Shown here: one piece after another, positions 45,299 through 53,581 of the stretch
How positions within the stretch are numbered: position 1 is the first letter of the stretch
Layout of the letters: the number at the start of each line of letters is the position of its first letter
Source of the DNA: Granulosicoccus sp045110515
Lineage (GTDB): Bacteria; Pseudomonadota; Gammaproteobacteria; Granulosicoccales; Granulosicoccaceae
Reading direction: 5' to 3'
DNA length: 64,000 nt
Assembly (NCBI GenBank): GCA_045110515.1
Contig: JBGCGD010000004.1
Span: 119,945-183,944 of the forward strand
Notes under the pieces: generated by a model
The model's input: only the letters and a program-made list of their open reading frames with translations
Told to the model about the DNA's origin: nothing
Database searches by the model: none
Made by a program: the position numbers and the translations under genes

Positions 45299-46095
45299 GA
45301 TGATGCAGTCCCCATGATTTCTTCTTCCATATTCCAGATCATGGACAGAATTTCCTCACGCGTTTGAGTAAATTCAGGATGGTTTTTGATTTCCCTTGGG
45401 TCCTGGGTTAATCCCCATTCTGCGAACGGCAGAGAATATTCTTTGTGCAGACGTCCTGGTCTTGGCGCCATAACAAACAAGCGCTCACCCAGAAGCAATG
45501 CTTCTTCAACTGAGTGGGTAATAATCATGATGGTCTTGCCCGTCTCTTTCCAAATCTTCAATACAAGTGACTGCATTTTTTCACGCGTGAGAGCGTCGAG
45601 CGCTCCAAGAGGTTCATCCATCAATATGAGGTCTGGGTCATTAATGAGACATCTTGCTAGAGCCACCCGTTGTTGCATACCTCCGGATAACTGATAAGTC
45701 GGCGTATCGCCGAAACCTTGCAAGCCCACAATCTCAAGCCATTCTTCTACCTTGCGAGCTGTCTCTTTTTTATCCGCTTTTTTCATGCGTAGGCCAAAAT
45801 CTACGTTTTCCGCCACGGTGAGCCATTCAAATAGGGCTCCCTGCTGGAACACCATGCCTCGCTCAACGCCTGGGCCATCGATTTCCGAGCTACCGAGCGT
45901 CAGCTGCCCACCGGTAGGTCGTAAGAAACCTGCAATGAGATTGAGTAAAGTCGTTTTTCCGCAGCCAGACGGGCCGAGAACGGAGAGAAGCTCTCCCTCC
46001 TTCAGCGTAAAACTGACGTTTTTGAGCGCGCGTACAACATCCCCATTAGGCGTGGTAAATGTCATATCGACCGCGTCAGCAATCAGATCACTCAT
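45295..46095 (-). CDS. ABC transporter ATP-binding protein (TauB/SsuB/NrtD type)
   Basis: 266 residues with Walker A GPSGCGKTT, Q-loop FQQGALFEWL, signature LSGGMQQRVALARC, Walker B LILMDEPLGALD and the switch His in IITHSVEEALLL. The C-terminus carries about 25 extra residues (NMEEEIMGTASS end). It comes first in the two-gene operon and overlaps the permease gene by 4 bp. The subfamily is clear; the substrate is not. Confidence 0.94.
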   Translation of the reverse strand: MSDLIADAVDMTFTTPNGDVVRALKNVSFTLKEGELLSVLGPSGCGKTTLLNLIAGFLRPTGGQLTLGSSEIDGPGVERGMVFQQGALFEWLTVAENVDFGLRMKKADKKETARKVEEWLEIVGLQGFGDTPTYQLSGGMQQRVALARCLINDPDLILMDEPLGALDALTREKMQSLVLKIWKETGKTIMIITHSVEEALLLGERLFVMAPRPGRLHKEYSLPFAEWGLTQDPREIKNHPEFTQTREEILSMIWNMEEEIMGTASS

Positions 46096-46370
46096 AAAAA
46101 ACTCCGTTGGATCAACGGCTAAGTGTATCGTGCGCCGCTAGGGCTCGACTAGCCATTTAAACAGTTAAAACGCACCATTTTCATCGCCAGCATTCAGACA
46201 AACCGCATGGGATCACCGTTTCTGCTTCAAACCCATTGGGCACAGATTTAACAAAGATATGGGGCCATCTAGCTGACACGGACGTAGATTGATAAGTAGG
46301 ACTGGTAATTTGTCGTTTTTTGGGTACGATAAGGATCAAGTTTGTACAAGATGAGCGGCTCTGATAGGCG

Positions 46371-46772
46371 ATGGCCCGAAATCACAATTTTTATTTCGAT
46401 AAAGACGGTACGCCCTGCGCGCGCGGCCCTGCAGCTGAAAAAACGCTGATGAGTTTCCTGGAGCAAGACGTTCAGGGTAGCGATCATATCTGCCGGGACC
46501 TTATGGATGATCTCACTGCCATCGAGGATGAATCTGATGACTCCAGAGAGTTCATCGGGAATGCCCACCGCATAACAATAAAACCTGAAGGCGTCGTTAT
46601 AGTGCCTAACGAACCGGCTGAACCACCTGACGAGATTGGTCAGGAACTCCCCCCTTCTGAAGAAACCTATGAAGTGGGCTTAAAACATTTTCGAGAAGTG
46701 TTGGAGGACTGGGAAGCATTTATTCTAGATGATCAATTGGATGATCCATTAGGCGAAGACGACTACCTCTAA
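46371..46772 (+). CDS. UPF0231 (YacL)-like acidic protein
   Basis: A 133-residue, strongly acidic protein without signal or TM helices. The opening (NFYFDKDGTPCARG), a central short helix and the GNAHRITIKPEGVVIVPNE hairpin resemble the UPF0231/YacL family, but identity is modest and I rate this as a family resemblance. The middle and C-terminus are rich in Asp/Glu (LDDQLDDPLGEDDYL). Function in the family is not known. It stands alone, divergent from the ABC operon and 104 bp before the DUF937 gene. Confidence 0.65.
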   Translation: MARNHNFYFDKDGTPCARGPAAEKTLMSFLEQDVQGSDHICRDLMDDLTAIEDESDDSREFIGNAHRITIKPEGVVIVPNEPAEPPDEIGQELPPSEETYEVGLKHFREVLEDWEAFILDDQLDDPLGEDDYL

Positions 46773-46876
46773 AGCTGCCAGAAAAAAACTCGCTCAGCTG
46801 CTGATGTGATACCCGGCCAAGACGCAGTTATTGTTTAGGGTGATACCCTTAGCGTTCGCATCAATCAGGTTAGATC

Positions 46877-47440
46877 ATGAGTAATATCCTTGAAACACTC
46901 TTTGCAGACGAAAACCAAGGCGTGTTAGATGAGGTCCAGAATAACTTTAACCTCACTGAACAAGAGACCCGCGTAGCCGTTGAAGAACTCATTCCGGCGT
47001 TGTCACGTGGCCTGCAGAAAAACACGAAAGATGCGCCCGGTATGGACGATTTACTAGAGGCTTTGCGTACCGGTAGCCATGACAAATACATGGATAAACC
47101 CGGCACCTTAGGAACTCCTGAAACCACCAAAGATGGTAACGACATCCTCGGACATATTTTCGGCGATAAAAAAGTCAGTCGAGAAGTTGCAAACCGCGTA
47201 TCCAAAAAGTCAGGCTTAAGCAGCACCTTACTGAAAAAAATGTTACCGGTTGTTGCCTCACTCGTCATGGGCGCGTTAAGTAAAAAAGTCCTTGGCGGTG
47301 GCGCACGCACACGTGGAAGCAGCCTTCCACGCAGCCGATCTGAAAATGGCGGCCTGCTGACCTCACTACTGGACAGCGACAGGGATGGATCTATTTGGGA
47401 TGACGTTCTTGGCTTAGCAGCACGAACGATGTTGCGCTAA
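46877..47440 (+). CDS. DUF937 domain protein (YidB-like)
   Basis: A 187-residue protein with a DUF937-type pattern: a helical N-terminal part (VLDEVQNNFNLTEQETRVAVEELIPALSRGL in pieces), a DILGHIFGDKKVSREVANRVSKKSGL core and a KKMLPVVASLVMGALSKKVL segment with paired small residues. It ends in a Gly/Arg/Ser-rich linker and a short C-terminal helix (SIWDDVLGLAARTML). No signal peptide. The molecular role of DUF937 proteins is unknown. It lies 30 bp before the Fe-S gene of the AOR module, so it may be co-transcribed with it. Confidence 0.85.
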   Translation: MSNILETLFADENQGVLDEVQNNFNLTEQETRVAVEELIPALSRGLQKNTKDAPGMDDLLEALRTGSHDKYMDKPGTLGTPETTKDGNDILGHIFGDKKVSREVANRVSKKSGLSSTLLKKMLPVVASLVMGALSKKVLGGGARTRGSSLPRSRSENGGLLTSLLDSDRDGSIWDDVLGLAARTMLR

Positions 47441-47470
47441 GGTACATTGACACATAAAGGAACGGGCAAT

Positions 47471-47896
47471 ATGTTGAAAGAGTTAATCTTGGACGCCAAC
47501 AAGTGCACAAGCTGTGTTCAGTGTGAACTGGCTTGCTCTCTTGAACACGAAGGTTTGTTCGCGCCGGCTTTCTCCCGTATAAAAGTGTTCGAGTTTGAAC
47601 ACGGCAAACGCAACATACCCTACACCTGCACGCAGTGTTCAGAAGCCTGGTGTATGAAAGCCTGCCCAACAGATGCCATCAGCATTAATCAAGAACTCGG
47701 AACAAAAGTCGTTGATGAATCCTTATGTGTGGGCTGTAAAGTTTGCACAATGGCCTGCCCGTACGGAACAATCAACTACAACACCCGCAGCGGTAAAGTC
47801 ACGAAATGCAATCTTTGCGATGGCGATCCAAAGTGTGCTGAAGCCTGCCCTACGGGTGCCATTATCTACGCCGTTCCTGCCGGAGTGAATTCATGA
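47471..47896 (+). CDS. Four-cluster [4Fe-4S] ferredoxin-like electron-transfer subunit of an aldehyde oxidoreductase
   Basis: 141 residues with 16 Cys in four 4Fe-4S sets (CTSCVQCELAC, CTQCSEAWCMKAC, CVGCKVCTMAC, CNLCDGDPKCAEAC), the arrangement of DMSO-reductase-B-type electron-transfer subunits. ATG at 47471 is used; the longer frame begins with a TTG at 47447 and AAGGA lies 9 nt before the ATG. Its stop overlaps the AOR start by 4 bp, so the two are coupled. In betaproteobacterial AOR systems a similar small Fe-S protein takes electrons from the tungsten enzyme; the same role is inferred here. Confidence 0.9.
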   Translation: MLKELILDANKCTSCVQCELACSLEHEGLFAPAFSRIKVFEFEHGKRNIPYTCTQCSEAWCMKACPTDAISINQELGTKVVDESLCVGCKVCTMACPYGTINYNTRSGKVTKCNLCDGDPKCAEACPTGAIIYAVPAGVNS

Positions 47897-49731
47897 GCTG
47901 GCACAACAGAGTACTCATAGTCAACCTGACACAAGGTTCGACACGTACCGAAGCGCTCAACACGCAATGGCGCGATGATTATCTCGGTTCACGCGGACTT
48001 GCCACAAAATATTTAATGGAAATGATGGATCCGGCAGCGGATGCCATGTCCCCGGAAAACGTTCTGATTTTCGCGACCGGGCCTTTAACCGGCACCATGG
48101 CCTCCACCGGTGGAAGGTATGCAGTTGTCACTAAGGGTCCACTAACCAACGCCATCGCCTGCTCAAATTCAGGGGGAAAGTTCGGCGCCGAGCTGAAACT
48201 TGCTGGCTACGATTTACTCATTTTAGAAGGGCGCTCCGAAACGCCGGTATACCTGCTTATTCAAGATGACAAAGTCAGCATAGAACCGGCGACCGAATAT
48301 TGGGGCACCACCGTTTGGCACACTGAAGAAACCATAAAAACTACCCTACAAGACCCGCAAATTAAAGTGGCATCCATTGGGGTCGCTGGTGAAGTGGGTG
48401 TTCGCTACGCCTGTGTTGTAAACGATCTGCACAGAGCGGCAGGTCGCTCCGGTGTCGGTGCAGTTATGGGGTCCAAGCACCTGAAGGCTATCGCCGTGCG
48501 AGGCACCCGCGGTGTCAAAGTCGATGACCCCAAGCAGTTTATGAAGGTGGTTAATCACACCCACAACCTCCTTGAAGAGAACGCCGGGCGTAAAGACTTA
48601 ACTGAGTTTGGCACTAACGCCATGATCGACACAATGAACGCATTCGGTGGCCTCCCTACTCGAAACTTTCAAGATGTCACGTTCGACGGCACGGACAAGA
48701 TAAATCCAAGCGCCATGGTCGATGTTAACGAGAACGGCCATAAAAACCTCATCACAAACAAAGCCTGTTTTGGCTGCACAATTGGTTGTGGCCGCATTGC
48801 ACACATCGATAAAAATCATTGGGCAATAAGAGAACGACCTGAATACCACCATGCGTCAGGTGGACTCGAATACGAGACAGCTTTTGCATTCGGTCCGGTT
48901 GTCGGTGTTGATGACATCGATGCACTGACGTTTGCCGGATATCTGATGAACGAACACGGAATGGACCCCATTTCCTTCGGTGTTACGCTCGCTGCAGCCA
49001 TGGAGCTTTACGAACTTGGCATCATTACTCAAGAAGAGACAGACGGCATTGCACTGAATTTTGGCAACGCCGAAGCGCTCACTGTTATGGCCGAAAAAAC
49101 AGGGCTTCACCAGGGCTTTGGAAAAATGTTGGGCTTGGGTGCTAAGCGACTATGCGAGCATTACGGGCGACCCGAACTCGCTATGGTCGTTAAAGGCCAG
49201 GAGTTCGCAGGCTATGATTCTCGTGCACAGCAAGGTATGGGTCTGGGCTATGCAACCAGCAATCGCGGTGCATGTCATTTGAAACACGATGTGTTTGCCG
49301 AAGATATGCAAGATCAAAGCGGCAACGGTAAAGCTCAGCCATGCAAATATTCCCAAGATAAAATAGCCATGGTTGATTCCATGGGTATTTGTATTTTTAC
49401 ACTGGGTGCCTGGGATGTTGACGAACTGCAACAACAAGTCAGTGCTGCTTGCGGAAATGATTGGACCCAGGAGCGCTTATTAGAAACTGGTGAGCGCATC
49501 TGGAATCTAGAGCGACTGTTTAACCTGCGTGCAGGAATCACTAAGGCCGACGATACGCTGCCCCCCAGATTGTTAGAGACACCCGCGCCAGCAGGGGTTG
49601 CCAAAGGTCGTGTTGCCGAGCTCGATATCATGCTTCCGGAGTACTACAGTTTGCGCGGTTGGAATAATAATGGTCAACCTACACCGGAAACCTTGGAACG
49701 CTTGAAACTTGGCGAGTACCGTGCCTCTTAA
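47893..49731 (+). CDS. aor: Tungsten-dependent aldehyde:ferredoxin oxidoreductase (AOR family)
   Basis: 612 residues, the family's normal size. The cluster ligands appear at CFGCTIGC (Cys about 291, 294, 298) and in MGICIFTLG (Cys about 500), matching positions 288/291/295/494 of Pyrococcus furiosus AOR. The N-terminal AOR domain (VNLTQGSTRTE, TGPLTGTMASTGGRYAVVTKGPLT in pieces) is also typical. Such enzymes hold a tungsto-bispterin and oxidise aldehydes to acids. No FAD subunit, tungstate transporter or cofactor-insertion gene is in the window except the MoaD-like gene that follows. Overlaps the Fe-S gene by 4 bp. Confidence 0.93.
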   Translation: MSWHNRVLIVNLTQGSTRTEALNTQWRDDYLGSRGLATKYLMEMMDPAADAMSPENVLIFATGPLTGTMASTGGRYAVVTKGPLTNAIACSNSGGKFGAELKLAGYDLLILEGRSETPVYLLIQDDKVSIEPATEYWGTTVWHTEETIKTTLQDPQIKVASIGVAGEVGVRYACVVNDLHRAAGRSGVGAVMGSKHLKAIAVRGTRGVKVDDPKQFMKVVNHTHNLLEENAGRKDLTEFGTNAMIDTMNAFGGLPTRNFQDVTFDGTDKINPSAMVDVNENGHKNLITNKACFGCTIGCGRIAHIDKNHWAIRERPEYHHASGGLEYETAFAFGPVVGVDDIDALTFAGYLMNEHGMDPISFGVTLAAAMELYELGIITQEETDGIALNFGNAEALTVMAEKTGLHQGFGKMLGLGAKRLCEHYGRPELAMVVKGQEFAGYDSRAQQGMGLGYATSNRGACHLKHDVFAEDMQDQSGNGKAQPCKYSQDKIAMVDSMGICIFTLGAWDVDELQQQVSAACGNDWTQERLLETGERIWNLERLFNLRAGITKADDTLPPRLLETPAPAGVAKGRVAELDIMLPEYYSLRGWNNNGQPTPETLERLKLGEYRAS

Positions 49732-49972
49732 TATCAAATTTGGTGGGCCACTTGTCCGGTACAAACCCCAAGAGTGTGTCGGCAACACCGCCTCAGTAGA
49801 CAAGGTAGAAGGAATGACACTGACGTCACTGCTGAATGAGCTGGGAATTCCGGAGGAACAGCGCCTGTTAGTGATCCTAAACGGGTCTGTCATCGCGGCG
49901 GATTTTTACGAATCCACACAACTTAGTGATACGGATGATTTGTCACTGATGCCGCCGATTCAAGCCGGTTAA
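49721..49972 (+). CDS. MoaD/ThiS-family sulfur-carrier-like protein linked to AOR
   Basis: An 83-residue beta-grasp protein. The frame opens with TTG at 49709, but GTG at 49721 with GGCGAG just upstream is the more normal start. The ILNGSVIA and LSDTDDLSLMPPIQAG blocks are typical of the family. MoaD and ThiS usually end in Gly-Gly; this one ends Ala-Gly, with only the final Gly kept. It overlaps the AOR gene by 11 bp and, by analogy with other AOR operons, probably serves tungstopterin synthesis. Whether it can be thiocarboxylated is uncertain. Confidence 0.82.
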   Translation: MPLNIKFGGPLVRYKPQECVGNTASVDKVEGMTLTSLLNELGIPEEQRLLVILNGSVIAADFYESTQLSDTDDLSLMPPIQAG

Positions 49973-50071
49973 CCCCCAACCCCGGAAAGACTTAACATTT
50001 CTTGACGCGCCTCCCAAGTGTTCTAGAGGTAAGGTTTAGACGTACCTTGAGAGCCGGAATACCCTGAACAT

Positions 50072-50100
50072 GTTGTATTTGTCGGGAAACGTCCTATAAA
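50072..50100 (+). promoter_or_regulatory. Candidate promoter of the 58-residue ORF
   Basis: TTGTAT (50073-50078) and TATAAA (50095-50100) are 16 bp apart, 34 bp upstream of the start codon at 50135. The -35 is imperfect; called by eye. Confidence 0.35.
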
Positions 50101-50134
50101 CCTTTTAGACATTAATTTCGTCAGGAGAGGCACC

Positions 50135-50311
50135 ATGGGTAACAATTTACACAGCGTTACACGCAACTTGCGTGAACTCATCAAAACGCTTCCGGCGGTC
50201 AAAGCAAACTGCAGCGCTGAAGTCATAAAGCGCCATTTGCAACTCATCGCCCACTTTCAAAAACAGTACGATCAACTAGTTTCAGTAAACAGTCCAATAG
50301 CTCACGCCTAA
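50135..50311 (+). CDS. Small hypothetical protein (58 residues)
   Basis: Starts MGNNLHSVTRNLRELI and ends NSPIAHA. Supported by an excellent ribosome-binding site (AGGAG, 7 nt from ATG), a possible sigma-70 promoter 34 bp upstream and a clean stop. The predicted protein is basic, mostly helical in appearance, with one Cys and no signal or TM segment. I do not recognise it. It lies between the AOR-linked MoaD-like gene and the HiPIP gene, on the same strand as both, with gaps of 162 and 134 bp. It could be a small regulator or assembly protein; this is a guess. Confidence 0.65.
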   Translation: MGNNLHSVTRNLRELIKTLPAVKANCSAEVIKRHLQLIAHFQKQYDQLVSVNSPIAHA

Positions 50312-50445
50312 TTGATAATCATTCTCATCACCTTTGTCGAAAACACTCACGCTACCAACATTTTTAGAAGTTTGAACGTTTAAACGGCACGATTGTCGTA
50401 TAGCGTTAAGTGACCAGAAGCAATTGACGGAAAAAGGAAAATAGA

Positions 50446-50739
50446 ATGACTGATATCAAACGACGCAAGTTTGTTACCTTGTTTAGTGCCAGCGCCGCTG
50501 TAGTTCCATTGAGCGCTCTTATAACAAGTTTGCCAAGCCACGCTGCTGACCCTATGGTCAATCCGGAATCAGCTCAGGCAAAGGCACTTCAATACGACAT
50601 CGCAACTGACGACAAAATGTGCATCACCTGCGCGCTATTCACTGGGGTCGACGGTACGGTAGGTGGTTCTTGCCCATTGTTCCCTGGCAGCACGGTCCAT
50701 GCGGAAGCTTATTGCAGTGCGTTCGTGCCGAAGTCTTAA
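50446..50739 (+). CDS. High-potential iron-sulfur protein (HiPIP)
   Basis: 97 residues with a Tat-type signal (KRRKFVTLFSASAAVVPLSAL) and cleavage near SHAA, leaving a mature chain of about 63 residues. The four Cys ligands are seen in CITCALF, SCPLF and YCSAF with the spacing of HiPIPs. These are soluble periplasmic one-electron carriers, common in Chromatiales and other gammaproteobacteria. AAGGAAAA precedes the ATG and a terminator follows. Its nearness to the AOR module suggests, but does not prove, a redox link; the AOR itself is expected in the cytosol. Confidence 0.94.
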   Translation: MTDIKRRKFVTLFSASAAVVPLSALITSLPSHAADPMVNPESAQAKALQYDIATDDKMCITCALFTGVDGTVGGSCPLFPGSTVHAEAYCSAFVPKS

Positions 50740-50800
50740 GCTAACCTCAAGTTTGGCGCTTACGCAAATTGCGGGAGGCGGTCTAGACTCAAAACGCTCA

Positions 50801-50829
50801 AAAGCCTGCCCTCACCGGCAGGCTTTTTT
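50801..50829 (+). terminator. Terminator of the HiPIP gene
   Basis: Perfect 10-bp stem (AAAGCCTGCC / GGCAGGCTTT) with loop CTCACC, followed by a six-T run on the plus strand. About 60 bp beyond the HiPIP stop. Confidence 0.9.
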
Positions 50830-50837
50830 CGTTGTAG

Positions 50838-51263
50838 CTAACCGTTTGATTGTTCCCACTTAATTACAGGCTTTTCTCTTTTAATCCACTCGTAGATACC
50901 TTTGGTGACGTTGTGGACCGCTTCGTACCCCAGCCGTTTATCCAAAAGGTCCGCAATTTTTGATGAGCGCACCCCGCGTGCACATATTAGAACAAAGGGT
51001 TGATCTGGCGAAACATGCTTGGAAAGCTCATCAAGCCAGGCGTTAACATCATATCGCCCCTTAGCATCGAAGAAGGTTATGCCATGACTGCCCTCCAACA
51101 CTCCGGTTTTTAACCATTCGTCTTCGCGCCGTACGTCAATAATGGCGACTCCTTGCTCCTGCAGTGCTTGCAAGGAGGTGTTATCCACTTCCGTAACTTC
51201 TGCCAACGCGAAAGTTGGATACGTGAAAAAGAGTAAAAACAGTGCTTTTCGAAGAAGGTACAA
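50838..51263 (-). CDS. Periplasmic rhodanese-like protein
   Basis: 141 residues with an N-terminal signal peptide (LLRKALFLLFFTYPTFALA, cleavage after about residue 21) and one rhodanese domain. The active-site loop is CARGVRS, keeping the Cys and the CxxGxR pattern of active sulfurtransferases. Other core pieces: VAIIDVRREDEW and the acidic VLEGSHGI segment. Convergent with the HiPIP gene. The sulfur donor and acceptor are unknown. Confidence 0.9.
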   Translation of the reverse strand: MYLLRKALFLLFFTYPTFALAEVTEVDNTSLQALQEQGVAIIDVRREDEWLKTGVLEGSHGITFFDAKGRYDVNAWLDELSKHVSPDQPFVLICARGVRSSKIADLLDKRLGYEAVHNVTKGIYEWIKREKPVIKWEQSNG

Positions 51264-51389
51264 AGTGGCTGTCTCCCTTAAGTGTGTAATTCTCGGACAC
51301 TAACGATACAAAAAGTTCTGCGAAGTGGCCTTTAAGCCCGTTTTCAGGCTAGCATTTGTAGATAGAGATCAATTTCGAGAACTGAAACC

Positions 51390-52352
51390 ATGGCCACCAG
51401 CCTTTTAACGCTACTTGATGATATTGCTTACATCCTGGACGATGTCGCAGCAATGACTAAGATTGCGACTCGCAAAACAGCGGGTGTACTGGGTGACGAT
51501 CTTGCGCTCAACGCTGAACAAGTATCCGGTGTGAAAGCAGACAGAGAAATTCCTGTTGTTTGGGCTGTCGCGAAAGGCTCGGCATTTAATAAAGTCATAC
51601 TGGTGCCGGTTGCTTTAATAATCAGCGTTGTGGCTCCGTGGCTTATAACGCCATTGCTGATGATTGGCGGGCTGTATTTATGCTTTGAGGGTGTAGAGAA
51701 ACTGTCTCACAAATTTTTGCATCCTAAAGAAGCGGAGGCAGAGCGTAAAGACTTAATCGATGCCATAACCAATGAGAACGTCGACATGGTTGAGATGGAG
51801 AAAAACAAAATAAAGGGCGCTATCCGCACCGATTTTGTATTGTCTGCAGAAATCATAGTTATAGCACTCGGTACGGTAAGCGCAGCTGCATTCAGCGTTC
51901 AGGTAGCAACTCTCATCGCGATATCAGCCATCATGACCATTGGCGTTTACAGCCTCGTCGCAGGTATTGTGAAACTCGATGATGCCGGCGTGTACCTCAG
52001 CCATGTCACTGCAGAGCGAAAACCGGGTGCTATCAGCACAGCCATTGGTAAAGGCATTCTCTGGTTCGCACCCTTGCTTATGAAATTCTTGTCTGTCGTT
52101 GGCACAGCAGCCATGTTTATCGTTGGTGGAGGCATTTTGACTCACGGTATGCACTGGCTTGCCGAGCTCATCGAAAAAGCAGCATTTGGCGTATCAGCCT
52201 TGCCCGTTTTCGCCGACATCAAAGGAGTGGGTTCTGTCGCCGAACAATTAACCGCCACCTTACTTAACACCACTGTGGGTGTGGCTGCTGGAATTCTAGC
52301 TTTACTCGTGTACACAGTCGTACAGAAAATGCGTGGGGTAGCTGCGCACTAA
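51390..52352 (+). CDS. DUF808 (YedI-like) inner membrane protein
   Basis: 320 residues with several TM segments (about 70-100, 145-200, 225-255, 290-312). The N-terminal LLTLLDDIAYILDDVAAMTKIATRKTAGVLGDDLALNAEQV (seen in pieces) and FLHPKEAEA loop are diagnostic of DUF808/YedI. The family has no established function. Convergent with the CNNM/CBS gene; 47 bp apart. Confidence 0.92.
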   Translation: MATSLLTLLDDIAYILDDVAAMTKIATRKTAGVLGDDLALNAEQVSGVKADREIPVVWAVAKGSAFNKVILVPVALIISVVAPWLITPLLMIGGLYLCFEGVEKLSHKFLHPKEAEAERKDLIDAITNENVDMVEMEKNKIKGAIRTDFVLSAEIIVIALGTVSAAAFSVQVATLIAISAIMTIGVYSLVAGIVKLDDAGVYLSHVTAERKPGAISTAIGKGILWFAPLLMKFLSVVGTAAMFIVGGGILTHGMHWLAELIEKAAFGVSALPVFADIKGVGSVAEQLTATLLNTTVGVAAGILALLVYTVVQKMRGVAAH

Positions 52353-52399
52353 ACGTGTCGGTTTAATCAGTGCAATAATAATTACAGCCGACTTAATGC

Positions 52400-53491
52400 C
52401 TAACGGGGCGCACTAGCCTCATTTGTTGACCCGTTGTCAGACTCCAACAACCCAATACTGCGTGCGCGTTGCTCCCACTGCTTTCTGGCCAGTACTTGCA
52501 TGTCAGCCGCATTGTCCTGTTCATCGACAATTTCCAGCCCCAAAAGCGTTTCGATAACGTCTTCCATGGTGACCAGCCCCGCTGTGCCACCGAACTCGTC
52601 AACCACCATGGCAATGTGCTCGCGCTTTGCCGTAAAGTGACTGAATAAATCAGGAATAGGGAAAGATTCTTCAACAGCAAGAATATCCCGTCGTATGGTT
52701 TCCAAGGAATTATCACCGTTGCCATCAACCAACTGTTTTAACATCTGGTCCTTGAGAATGTATCCGGTCACATGGTCTTGGGACGTATCAAAAACAGGTA
52801 TGCGGGAAAACCGTAAGTTCGGGTGAGTCTCGTGAAAGTCTCTGATAGTAGTAGTTTGATCGGCCGCCACCATAACGGTCCGTGGCGTCATAACGTTCTT
52901 GGCAAATATGGTGTTGAATCGCAGTAAATTTCTCAGGATATTGGATTCTCCCTCGTCAAAGACACCCTGCTGAGTTCCCAGTTCAGCCATAGCACCGAAA
53001 TCAGCACGACTGAGCACGGACGCTTCCTTATCCTTTTTCAAGGCTTTGGTGATTATCTGACTCACAAAAACCAGCGGTGCCAATACCCACATGACAAACT
53101 TTAAGCACCTAACCGTAAACCCTGCCAGCTCACGCCAGTAGTTTGCACCAATGGTTTTCGGGATGATTTCCGAGAGCAGTAGTATGGCGAGTGTCATCAC
53201 CACAGGCACGACCGCAGTCGACATGAACGAGGCGCCCCAGATTTTGGTAGCCTGTGCTCCGACACCTATAGCGCCTACAGTGTGTGCAATGGTGTTAAGC
53301 GTCAGAATGGCCGCCAGCGGTCGGTCTATATTGTCTTTAAACTCTTTTAGTGATGTTCCAAGCTCTTCCCCGTTCTGAATTTTCATTTGAGTGAATGAAG
53401 GCGTGATGCTCAGCAACACAGCTTCCCAAATAGAACATAAGAAAGAAAAAATGATTGAGACAAACAGGAACACGATTAACAATGTATACAT
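52400..53491 (-). CDS. CNNM/DUF21 membrane protein with CBS domains
   Basis: 363 residues from ATG 53491 (MYTLLIVFLFVSIIFSFLCSIWEAVLLS in pieces); the longer frame to 53599 adds a non-conserved basic piece overlapping the divergent gene region. DUF21 TM domain (1-175) with SEIIPKTIGA motif, then a CBS pair (about 200-325; MTPRTVM and VVDEFGGTAGLVTMEDVIE). The C-terminal CorC/HlyC domain of many relatives is absent. The family acts in Mg2+/divalent cation handling. Divergent from the RNase J-type gene by 90 bp. Confidence 0.9.
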   Translation of the reverse strand: MYTLLIVFLFVSIIFSFLCSIWEAVLLSITPSFTQMKIQNGEELGTSLKEFKDNIDRPLAAILTLNTIAHTVGAIGVGAQATKIWGASFMSTAVVPVVMTLAILLLSEIIPKTIGANYWRELAGFTVRCLKFVMWVLAPLVFVSQIITKALKKDKEASVLSRADFGAMAELGTQQGVFDEGESNILRNLLRFNTIFAKNVMTPRTVMVAADQTTTIRDFHETHPNLRFSRIPVFDTSQDHVTGYILKDQMLKQLVDGNGDNSLETIRRDILAVEESFPIPDLFSHFTAKREHIAMVVDEFGGTAGLVTMEDVIETLLGLEIVDEQDNAADMQVLARKQWEQRARSIGLLESDNGSTNEASAPR

Positions 53492-53581
53492 GAAGCTCTG
53501 AGTCCGTCGACACTTGCGCAATAGCCTAAGTGTTGATTTTACCTGATGTGTCTCCCTACTGACCGAGAAAAAGCCGCAAAG

